The notes under the pieces: model-generated
Told to the model about the DNA's origin: nothing
What the model saw: only the letters and a program-made list of their open reading frames with translations
Databases searched by the model: none
Assembly (NCBI GenBank): GCA_050260415.1
Contig: JBLNCE010000050.1
Coordinates: 1-24,475 of the forward strand
Length of the DNA stretch: 24,475 nt
Reading direction: 5' to 3'
Origin: JBLNCE01 sp050260415
GTDB lineage: Bacteria; Bacillota; UBA4882; JAAYXC01
Position numbers and translations under genes: made by a program
Shown here: piece after piece, positions 1 to 6,370 of the stretch
Layout: each line of letters begins with the position of its first letter
Position numbering within the stretch: the first letter of the stretch is position 1

Positions 1-80
1 TAAGTTCAATATGAAATATCCTAGGGGTATCCACCCCGGCTTCGCCGGGACAGCAAAGGATGAAGTCTTCCAGGTCTATT

Positions 81-250
81 CGTGCTCGTGCTCAGCGAAG
101 CGGTGCTCGTGCTCGTAATCGGCGTCCCCGTGCTCGTTGTTTTTATCCCGATTATGACGAACGATTACGATTACGCGCACCCGTCCTCCGTAGCAGTCCC
201 CAGTGAATAGACCAAGATGCCACTGCGGAGGGTGGACGAGCACGAGCACG
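81..250. repeat. Inverted repeat built on CGTGCTCGTGCTC
   Basis: CGTGCTCGTGCTC at 81-93 is the exact reverse complement of GAGCACGAGCACG at 238-250. Partial extra copies of GTGCTCGTGCTCG lie at about 103-116 and 131-138. Between the arms is a second imperfect inverted repeat around CGTCCTCCG (about 182-190) and CGGAGGGTGGACG (about 226-238). No terminal coding sequence is present, so this is a non-coding palindromic element of unknown mobility. Confidence 0.6.
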
Positions 251-344
251 ACAGTTAAGCCATGGCAAAGGTTATTCTCTATTTAGCCGTGAACATGCAC
301 GTGAACGGAAATATCATGAGGCCTTTTCGTAATAGGTATAAAAT

Positions 345-452
345 CTTCGTGTAACTTAGTGTTCCTTCGTGGATCAATAATATCAAATGATTTGCTCTTA
401 GGCTGGATATAACAGACTTTCTTGATCCACTAAGGGCACGAAGGACACCAAG
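345..452. repeat. Imperfect inverted repeat with about 30-bp arms
   Basis: The left arm (345-377) reads as CTTCGTGT...CCTTCGTGGATCAA. The right arm (422-452) is its imperfect reverse complement, starting TTGATCCACTAAGG and ending GGACACCAAG. The spacer is about 44 bp and AT-rich. The CCTTCGTGGATC core is of the kind found dispersed in many bacterial genomes. It could form a long hairpin if transcribed. Confidence 0.6.
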
Positions 453-512
453 ATCCAGGCTAAAGTCTAGGCTTTTCTGGGAAGATGTGAAGGAATTTGA
501 CCGTAAACGCAG

Positions 513-584
513 ATTACGCAGATTATGGGGATTACGGTTCATCCAGTTACGGCGCTGTCCCTTTAAACAAAAAGTAATCTGCGT
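513..584. repeat. Inverted repeat ATTACGCAGATTA / TAATCTGCGTAA
   Basis: ATTACGCAGATTA at 513-525 is complementary to TAATCTGCGTAA at 573-584, with a 47-bp spacer. An extra GTAAACGCAGATT half copy lies just before the left arm. This is the last repeat before the first gene, so it could lie in that gene's untranslated leader. Confidence 0.55.
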
Positions 585-633
585 AACTAGATTATCGCTA
601 CCAAGCTTGGGATCCTGATAAGGGGTTATGGAC

Positions 634-1848
634 ATGACGAATAGCGGGACTTGCGACAGGGTTGCGTCAAAGGTCATACTGGGCGTGACAAAACTCCTCG
701 CGGAGCCGGAGAAGTATCTCGGCAAGGCGCGGGCCCGGGTCGGCTTGGTGGCCAACTACAATGCGGTGGACGAAGACGCGGTCCCCATCATAAGGCGCTT
801 TCGCGAATCCCCCGGTCTCGAGCTTGTCCGGATCTTCGCGGCCGAGCATGGCCTGTGGGGTTGCGAGCAGGCCGGGGTAAAAGTGGGGCATACGGTTGAC
901 CAACGCACCGGCGTAGATGCGATCAGCCTGTATGGGGAGACGCGAAAGCCGACCCCTGAGATGCTCGAAGATATAGATATCCTGGTTCGCGACGGCAATG
1001 ACATCGGCACGCGCTACTGGACCGAACTCTCGACGACAGCCCTATGCATCGAGGCCGCCGCCGAGGCGGGCAAGCCCATCATCGTGACGGACAGGCCCAA
1101 TCCGCTCGGCGGGACGATCGTCGAAGGCAACCTGCTCGACCTGGCGTACCGATCGTTCGTCGGCTACGACCGCATCCCCATTCGTCACGGCATGACCCCG
1201 GGTGAGCTGGCAATGATGTTTGCCGGCGAATCGCGGCTCGATGTGGATCTCCAGGTGGTAGCCATGGACAATTGGCGAAGGGACATGCTCTTCCCCGCGA
1301 CCGGCCATTTCTGGACCGGCACTCCCAATATGCCGACGTTCGAGACGGCCCTCGTCTATCCCGGGACCTGCTTGTTCGAGGGAACGAGGCTTTCCGAAGG
1401 AAGGGGCACGGCCAAGCCGTTCAGGCTCATCGGCGCTCCCTGGCTGGACGAGTTCGACCTTGCCGACAGGCTGAACGCCATGGGAATCGAGGGCGCGCGT
1501 TTCAGGCCGGCGCGTTTCAGGCCCGTCTTCTCGAAGCACGGCGGGGCGGTATGCGGCGGTGTCGAGGTGCTCGTGACGGAGGCCGGAGCTCTCCGCCCGG
1601 TTCACCTGGGAATATCCATGCTCTTCGCCGCCAGGGAGCAGAACCCGGAGGCCTTCGGCTGGTACGGCGCGACAGGGGACGGGACTGGTCCGGCCGAAGG
1701 GCGGCTTTTCATCGATCTCCTGGCGGGCGGCACAGAACTCCGAACCTGGCTCGAGGACGGGGCAACCCCCGAGGAGATCGCGACCAGGTGGGAGCCTGAG
1801 ATCGCCCGGTTCATGAAGGTGCGGGAGCGCTATCTCATCTATGGGTAA
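634..1848 (+). CDS. namZ: NamZ-type exo-beta-N-acetylmuramidase (DUF1343)
   Basis: Likely exo-N-acetylmuramidase releasing MurNAc from the non-reducing end of peptidoglycan glycan strands. DUF1343/NamZ hallmarks are visible in order: AEHGLWG (family AEHG-x-RG), SLYGETRKPTPEML, a divergent LVRDGNDIG where the family usually has LVFDIQDVG (both Asp kept), TDRPNPLGG, SFVGYDRIPIRHGMTPGELA, PNMPTFETALVYPGTCLFEGT and LSEGRGTAKPF. About 404 residues, a normal length. ATG 634 is chosen because AAGGGG (620-625) is 8 nt upstream; ATG 628 is too close to it, and GTG 685 would remove an unaligned N-terminus. No start gives a signal peptide, unlike secreted NamZ enzymes, so I infer a cytoplasmic enzyme. 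It heads the murein-recovery cassette. Family call is sure; exact substrate is inferred. Confidence 0.9.
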   Translation: MTNSGTCDRVASKVILGVTKLLAEPEKYLGKARARVGLVANYNAVDEDAVPIIRRFRESPGLELVRIFAAEHGLWGCEQAGVKVGHTVDQRTGVDAISLYGETRKPTPEMLEDIDILVRDGNDIGTRYWTELSTTALCIEAAAEAGKPIIVTDRPNPLGGTIVEGNLLDLAYRSFVGYDRIPIRHGMTPGELAMMFAGESRLDVDLQVVAMDNWRRDMLFPATGHFWTGTPNMPTFETALVYPGTCLFEGTRLSEGRGTAKPFRLIGAPWLDEFDLADRLNAMGIEGARFRPARFRPVFSKHGGAVCGGVEVLVTEAGALRPVHLGISMLFAAREQNPEAFGWYGATGDGTGPAEGRLFIDLLAGGTELRTWLEDGATPEEIATRWEPEIARFMKVRERYLIYG

Positions 1849-1908
1849 GCTGGTCTTCTTCCTGTTCGTGCAGAAAAAGAGCGGGCTGGTGGGAGGAGTG
1901 GTCAAGGG

Positions 1909-2880
1909 ATGAGCGCCGTCATCGGGTTCGACCTGGGCGGGAGCCATGCCGCCTGCCTGGTGGCGGACGGGGAGGGACGGATTCTCGGGCGGGGGACGGG
2001 CGGTCCGGCCAACCTGGTCAGTTGCGGGCGGGAAATGGCGTTGGCCTCGATCCTGGAGGCCTTGTCCGGTGCGGTACGGTACATCCCAGGCGGCGTCGCG
2101 GCCGTGACGCGCTGCGTCATCGGCGGAGCCGGCGGCGGTTCCGAAGCGACGGGCAGGGAACTGGCGGCCATGGCAAGGGAAGCCGGCCTGGCCTGCCCGA
2201 TCACAGTTACCCATGATGCGGCCATCGCCTTGGCCGGGGCCTTGTCGCTCCGGCCCGGCATAATTGTCATGGCCGGTACGGGGAGTATCGCTTACGGCGT
2301 GGACAATGCCGGCGACCAGGCCCGCGCCGGCGGCTGGGGGCCGCTCCTCGGCGACGAGGGAAGCGGATATTGGATCGGCCTGCGCGGGCTGCGCGCGGCC
2401 TTGCGGACCATCGATGGACGCCAGGAGGCGGCCCGCCTGGCGGTGTGCTTGGCGAAAACCCTGGGCTTTTCCACGGTAGACGGCCTGCACAGCCTGGCGT
2501 ACGAACCTGCGAAACTGGATCCGGCATCAGTATCGGCCCTGGCGCCCGTGGTCCTGGCGGCCGCCGCAGAAGGCGACCCGGCCGCCGCCGCGATCGTGGA
2601 AGAGGCAGCGGCGGAACTGGCTCTCCTGGCCCGGGCGGTCGCCTCCCGCCTGGAAGGAGGAGAGGAGTTGCCCATCACGTATGGGGGCGGGCTCTTGCGC
2701 GCGAACGAGGCGCTCCTCGGCCCGCTGCGGCGACACCTCGGGCGGCTTCTCTCCCGCGCCTCCCTGCAACCTCCCGCCGGGTCGCCGCTCTTGGGCGCCG
2801 TTCTCCTGGCCCTGGCGGAAGAAGGGGTGCCCGCGGAGAAGGCGATCGGCCTGAAGGATGAGATCCGATCGGAGGCCTGA
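1909..2880 (+). CDS. BadF/BcrA-type N-acetylglucosamine/N-acetylmuramic acid kinase
   Basis: Probable ATP-dependent kinase of amino sugars (GlcNAc and/or MurNAc, as in clostridial MurK), making the 6-phosphate in the cytoplasm. Of 323 residues, it opens with the actin-fold phosphate-1 loop IGFDLGGSHAACLVADGEG. It continues with THDAAIALAGA, the phosphate-2 loop AGTGSIAYG (glycines near residues 123 and 125), GGWGPLLGDEGSGYWIG and a late ITYGGGLL adenosine motif. These mark the BadF/BadG/BcrA/BcrD ATPase family. GGGAGGAG lies just upstream (about 1890-1897). It sits 60 bp after namZ and 8 bp before anmK, so the three are probably cotranscribed. The neighbour NamZ makes free MurNAc, which supports a MurK role, but a GlcNAc kinase or 2-hydroxyacyl-CoA dehydratase activator cannot be excluded by sequence alone; the latter is unlikely in this context. 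Confidence 0.85.
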   Translation: MSAVIGFDLGGSHAACLVADGEGRILGRGTGGPANLVSCGREMALASILEALSGAVRYIPGGVAAVTRCVIGGAGGGSEATGRELAAMAREAGLACPITVTHDAAIALAGALSLRPGIIVMAGTGSIAYGVDNAGDQARAGGWGPLLGDEGSGYWIGLRGLRAALRTIDGRQEAARLAVCLAKTLGFSTVDGLHSLAYEPAKLDPASVSALAPVVLAAAAEGDPAAAAIVEEAAAELALLARAVASRLEGGEELPITYGGGLLRANEALLGPLRRHLGRLLSRASLQPPAGSPLLGAVLLALAEEGVPAEKAIGLKDEIRSEA

Positions 2881-2888
2881 TTTTTGCC

Positions 2889-4054
2889 ATGCCAATACCG
2901 CGGGCGGAGACAACGGAGATAATCGTCGGTTTGATGTCCGGCACCTCGGCGGACGGGGTGGATGCGGCGGTCGTCCGCTTCGCCGCCGGACCGCGCCTGG
3001 AACTGCTGGCCCTGCATCATCTGGATTACGAGGAGTCCCTGCGCCAGCGTCTGCTCCACGTGGCCGGCGCGGCCTCCTGCTGTCTCGATGAGTTATGCCG
3101 GCTCAACTTCGCCCTGGGCGAGATCTTCGCCCAAGCCGCACTGGCGGCGATCGATCGGGCCGGCCTGTCGCCCCGGGAGGTCGCGCTTATCGGTTCCCAT
3201 GGCCACACGATCCGCCATTTGCCCGGCCGCGCCGGGGAAAAGGGCAGCACCATGCAGATCGGCGAGGGCGCGGTCATCGCCGAACGGACCGGCATCACCA
3301 CGGTCTGTGATTTTCGCCCCCGCGACATGGCGGCCGGGGGGCAGGGCGCTCCCCTGGTCCCCTTCTTCGATTATCACTTTTTCGCCCGGCCTGGGCGGAC
3401 CCGGCTCATCCTGAATATCGGCGGCATTGCCAATCTCACGGCGGTCAACGGGGATTTGGGGCCGGGCGCCGTCGTCGCCTTCGACACCGGGCCGGGCAAC
3501 ATCGTCCTGGACGGCCTGATCCAACGGTTCACCCACGGGGCGCAGCGGTTCGATCGGGACGGCCTAATCGCGGCGGCCGGGACAATCCAGGAAGAGCTGC
3601 TGGCCTGGGCCCTTGACCATCCCTTTTTCCGGCTCTCCCCGCCCAAATCCACCGGACGCGAGGAGTTCGGGGCGGATTTTCTCGCGGAATTCGTCAGGCG
3701 CGGCAGGGGGAGCGGCGCGTCATTGCCGGATCTGGCTGCCACGGCCGCGGCTCTGACCGCGGTCTCCATCGCCGATGCCGCCCGCGCGTTTATCCCGGGA
3801 TGCCCGCCCGCCGACGAAGTGGTCGCCGGCGGCGGCGGGGCCAGGAATCCCGTGCTCATGCGAATGCTTCAGGAGCGGTTCGGGCAGTCCGTTGCCGTAA
3901 AGCGCACCGATGATTACGGTCTGCCCGCGGAAGCCAAGGAAGCGGTGGCTTTGCCTTTTTGGCCAGGGAGGCGGCCAAGGGTCGGACCAACAATCTGCCC
4001 GCCGCCACAGGGGCGGGCCGGGAGGTGGTCATGGGGAAGATCGTACCCGGTTGA
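2889..4054 (+). CDS. anmK: Anhydro-N-acetylmuramic acid kinase (AnmK), frameshifted near the 3' end
   Basis: AnmK cleaves the 1,6-anhydro bond of anhydro-MurNAc and phosphorylates it to MurNAc-6-phosphate. Family motifs are clear: GLMSGTSADGVDAAVV, GSHGHTIRHLPG, CDFRPRDMAAGGQGAPLVP, LNIGGIANLTAV, FDTGPGNIVLDG (putative catalytic Asp199), KSTGREEFG and AGGGGARNPVLM. The frame is normal up to EAKEAVA (about 3950). It then turns into non-family sequence, while the -1 frame continues with the expected C-terminus (FLAREAAKGRTNNLPAATGA, then VVMGKIVPG) to a TGA at 4052-4054. One base is missing around TTTGCC (3951-3955). With it restored the product is 388 residues, the normal AnmK length. In the unshifted frame translation reads on through 5918. 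No canonical slippery heptamer is present. The cause is either a sequencing/assembly indel or a real mutation of the last 30-odd residues. Confidence 0.88.
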
Positions 4055-4070
4055 GGCGGCGGAAGCCGCC
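4055..4070 (+). other. Intercistronic hairpin right after anmK stop
   Basis: GGCGGC, loop GGAA (a GNRA-type tetraloop), GCCGCC begins on the base after the restored anmK stop codon. No T-run follows, so it is not a standard intrinsic terminator. Its position supports 4054 as the true gene end. It may act as an mRNA-stabilising or attenuating stem before the GHL10 gene. Confidence 0.45.
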
Positions 4071-4170
4071 AGAGAACAGCGAGGTGTGAAAACCGGCGCT
4101 GAGAGCCTGCCCGGACTTTGGTTTTCGGCCGTTTCCGCCGCAGGCGACAGAGTCGGGGATGGATCCCGCA

Positions 4171-4187
4171 CCTCCAAAAAGAGGAGG
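4171..4187 (+). promoter_or_regulatory. Shine-Dalgarno of GHL10 gene, possibly masked in a hairpin
   Basis: GAGGAGG at 4181-4187 lies 9 nt before ATG 4197 and decides that start codon. CCTCC at 4171-4175 can pair with GGAGG (4183-4187) across a loop of seven purines. The stem is only five pairs, so any control of translation by masking is a guess. Confidence 0.4.
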
Positions 4188-4196
4188 CAGATACGG

Positions 4197-5918
4197 ATGA
4201 GAAGACTTATCGGTATCCTGGCCCTCGTCGCCATTCTAGCCATGGGATTCATCCCGCCCGTACTGGCGGAGGAGGATCCGACGATGCGCCCGCAGGTCAG
4301 GGCGTTCTGGGTCGACGCCTTTCACGACGGGGCCAAGACGCCGGAACAGGTCGACCAGCTCGTCGCCGACGCCCTGGCCTCCAACGTGAACACCCTCATC
4401 GTGCAGGTGCGCCGCCGGGGCGACTCGTATTACAACAAAACCTTCGAGCCGCGGGCGGAAGACTCGGCGCTGCAGCCCGGGTTCGATGCCCTGCAATACT
4501 TGATCGACAAGGCGCACGCCTGCGGCATCGAGGTGCACGCCTGGCTCAACACCCTGGTCGCCTGGTACAATCTGAGCTCGATGCCCGCGGATCGAAACCA
4601 TCTCTGGTGGAAGCACGGCCACCAGACGACCGCCTATGACAGCAGGGAGAACTGGGTTTCCTATTACCGGACCGTGGAGAACGGGCAAGTGGTCTACAAG
4701 CCGTCCCTCTACCTCGACCCGGGCCACCCGGACGTTATTGACTACACGGTCGAGGTCTACCTGAATGTCGTGCGGAACTACGACGTGGACGGGATCCACC
4801 TCGATTACTCCCGCTACAACGGCACGAATTACGGCTACAACTCCACCAGTCTCAGCCGGTTCATGACGCGCTACGATCGCACCGCGGTGCCGCCGCCCGA
4901 CGATGAGGACTGGTGCAATTGGCGCCGCGAGCAGACGGCCCTCCTGATGCGCAAGATCTACCTCGGGGCCATCGCGATCAAGCCGGACATCAAGGTCTCC
5001 TCGTCCGTCATCGCCTGGGGGAACGGACCGATCGAGGAAGGCGACTGGGCGGGCCGGCGCAACAACACCGAAGCGTTCCAGGATTGGGACGCCTGGCTCA
5101 GAGAGGGCATCATCGATCTGGCCATCCCCATGAACTACGACCGGGAGTGGGATGCCAACCAGAAACTCTGGTACGATCAGTGGATCGAATGGGAGAAAAA
5201 CCACCAGTACGAACGCCAGGTCGTAGTCGGCCCGGCGCTGTATTTCAACTACATCGAGCAGTCGCTGGACCAGATCCGGCGGGCGCAGCAGCCTTCGCAA
5301 CTGGGGAACTACGCGGCCGGCGTCTCGCTCTATTCTTACGCTTCAACGCATCCATATCCATGCGACGATTATAAGAATGTGAACGTGAAACCCGCCACCG
5401 ATCTCCCCAGACAACCCCACCAATACCTGCCGGAAACGAGGGTCTGGTATTACCCGTTGCTCGTCCGGGACGGCTGGTATGTCGATCCGGTCGAGAACAG
5501 GATCATCGAGACCAAGGCCGTCTTCCCGAACCCGGCACCCATCCCCGAGATGCCCTGGAAGACCAGGCCGACCAAGGGTTTCCTCATGGGCACCGTGGCG
5601 GATTTCGCCGGGAACACCTACGATCAGATCGAGGTAACCATCACCGGGCCCGAGACCCGCGTGGTCAAGACCGACGGCTTCGGCTGGTTCGGCGCGGGCA
5701 ATCTGCTGCCAGGCTACTACCAGGTGCAGATCAGCAAGGAGTATTTCGTCGGCCGGCGGCTCATCAACGTCTGGGTCGAGCCGGGGCGAATCGCCGAGGC
5801 CAACTTCGAGCAGTTCTGGCAGAAGGGCCAGTCCGGCTGGGGCAACGTCAAGCTGGCGATCGGCCCGGCCGATCCGGAACACGATGCGTACGCAGCGGAA
5901 GGACGTCTGCCAGAGTAA
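4197..5918 (+). CDS. Secreted GHL10 (DUF187) family glycoside hydrolase with C-terminal regulatory-like beta domain
   Basis: Predicted secreted glycosidase of 573 residues. Residues 1-24 form a Sec signal peptide (MRR, hydrophobic stretch, cleavage after VLA). A TIM-barrel GHL10/DUF187 domain covers about 32-400, with RAFWVDAFHDG, NTLIVQVRRRGDSYYNK, GIEVHAWLNTLVAWYN, YDVDGIHLDYSRY (Asp203 a likely catalytic acid) and IPMNYDREWD. Residues about 460-536 (KGFLMGTVADFAGNTYD onward) look like a carboxypeptidase-regulatory-type beta-sandwich. E. coli DigH, a GHL10 enzyme, cleaves peptidoglycan glycan strands lacking stem peptides, so with NamZ, the kinase and AnmK nearby I infer peptidoglycan as substrate; another polysaccharide remains possible. 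The start is set by GAGGAGG and the signal peptide. The apparent N-terminal AnmK fusion is a frameshift artefact. Confidence 0.85.
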   Translation: MRRLIGILALVAILAMGFIPPVLAEEDPTMRPQVRAFWVDAFHDGAKTPEQVDQLVADALASNVNTLIVQVRRRGDSYYNKTFEPRAEDSALQPGFDALQYLIDKAHACGIEVHAWLNTLVAWYNLSSMPADRNHLWWKHGHQTTAYDSRENWVSYYRTVENGQVVYKPSLYLDPGHPDVIDYTVEVYLNVVRNYDVDGIHLDYSRYNGTNYGYNSTSLSRFMTRYDRTAVPPPDDEDWCNWRREQTALLMRKIYLGAIAIKPDIKVSSSVIAWGNGPIEEGDWAGRRNNTEAFQDWDAWLREGIIDLAIPMNYDREWDANQKLWYDQWIEWEKNHQYERQVVVGPALYFNYIEQSLDQIRRAQQPSQLGNYAAGVSLYSYASTHPYPCDDYKNVNVKPATDLPRQPHQYLPETRVWYYPLLVRDGWYVDPVENRIIETKAVFPNPAPIPEMPWKTRPTKGFLMGTVADFAGNTYDQIEVTITGPETRVVKTDGFGWFGAGNLLPGYYQVQISKEYFVGRRLINVWVEPGRIAEANFEQFWQKGQSGWGNVKLAIGPADPEHDAYAAEGRLPE

Positions 5919-5947
5919 GACACACAGACAACGTCGATCCTCCCGTA

Positions 5948-5971
5948 GGGGCGCGTATACCGCGCCCCTTT
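5948..5971 (+). terminator. Probable terminator hairpin after the GHL10 gene
   Basis: GGGGCGCG (5948-5955), loop TATAC, CGCGCCCC (5961-5968) is a perfect 8-bp stem followed by a short TTTC. It lies 30 bp after the stop codon. The T-tract is weak. The GGGGCGCGTATACCGCGCCCC motif also resembles a dispersed palindrome, so it may be a repeat acting as a terminator. Confidence 0.5.
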
Positions 5972-6148
5972 CATTACCCGGTATGGCGGCCGCTGCGCCA
6001 GTCCGGCGGCCGGAAATCAATTTCCCGAGCATGACGCCCTCAAAGGCATCGGCGATTAGGCTCGTCAACAGAAGGAACTCCGTTATCGTCAAGGGATCGT
6101 ACCTGACACGCGCGACTCCTCGCCCGTCGTCTATTGAAGCATGCTGGA

Positions 6149-6160
6149 GAAATCGATTTC
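6149..6160. promoter_or_regulatory. Putative LacI-family operator GAAATCGATTTC (copy 1)
   Basis: A perfect 12-bp palindrome with a central CG, typical of LacI-family sites. It lies 175 bp before the lacI-type gene and 37 bp before the small ORF at 6197. The same 12 bases recur at 7372-7383 on the other side of the regulator gene. AGCATG precedes both copies. Autoregulation by the neighbouring repressor is the simplest reading. Confidence 0.6.
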
Positions 6161-6196
6161 CAAAAAAGACGTCGATGTAAGGAGGAGAATCAAGAA

Positions 6197-6370
6197 ATGG
6201 CGCGAATGTCCTACGTATATGTTCCGATAACGATATCCAGCCCCAAACGGATGGAGGCCGGGGCGGCGGCAATCAAAAAAGCAGTAGGTCACCGGCCGAT
6301 GCTCTTATCCCGGGGAGGAACCGATGAGCAAGATAGCGGATGTGGCCCAAGCGGCAGGGGTGTCCATTAG
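6197..6370 (+). CDS. Possible 57-residue upstream ORF overlapping the LacI gene
   Basis: ATG 6197 is preceded by AAGGAGGAG (6179-6187), the best ribosome-binding site in this region. The frame stays open to TAG 6368-6370, overlapping the first 47 bases of the regulator gene in another frame. The product (MARMSYVYVPITISSPKRM onward) is basic and matches nothing I know. Its position just after the operator suggests a leader or translational-coupling ORF, but it may be only a translated leader with no functional peptide. Confidence 0.4.
   Translation: MARMSYVYVPITISSPKRMEAGAAAIKKAVGHRPMLLSRGGTDEQDSGCGPSGRGVH

Larger units (their letters stand above)
1..627. other. Gene-free leader region rich in inverted repeats
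   Basis: I see no convincing gene in this stretch. It is clearly less GC-rich than what follows. It holds a small GC hairpin at 35-49 (CCCGGC, loop TTC, GCCGGG) and three inverted-repeat units listed separately. Open frames here have no ribosome-binding site and no recognisable protein content. The sequence resembles intergenic dispersed repeats seen in many environmental bacterial genomes. Confidence 0.6.

Noticed and set aside
601..616. CCAAGCTTGGGATCC looks like a HindIII-BamHI cloning linker
   Set aside because: Only two adjacent restriction sites, with no flanking vector sequence and continuous genomic-style sequence on both sides. Chance is more likely than contamination.
279..755. 158-codon minus-strand frame across the repeat region
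   Set aside because: It is made of inverted-repeat DNA and overlaps the start of namZ. No ribosome-binding site and no protein-like pattern.
1042..2490. 482-codon minus-strand frame opposite namZ and the kinase
   Set aside because: Antisense shadow of two well-supported genes in GC-rich DNA; composition is Arg/Gly/Pro-rich with no family resemblance.
4055..4196. Leader before GHL10 considered as a TPP, cobalamin or c-di-GMP riboswitch
   Set aside because: Short look-alike strings (CTGAGA, for example) are present, but the conserved cores and pairings of these riboswitches are not.
5717..6272. Minus-strand frame containing a protein-like stretch (LTITEFLLLTSLIADAFEGV) after the GHL10 gene
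   Set aside because: The longer frame runs mostly antisense to the GHL10 gene and crosses the terminator-like palindrome. No start with a ribosome-binding site. A short decayed gene cannot be excluded but is unsupported.
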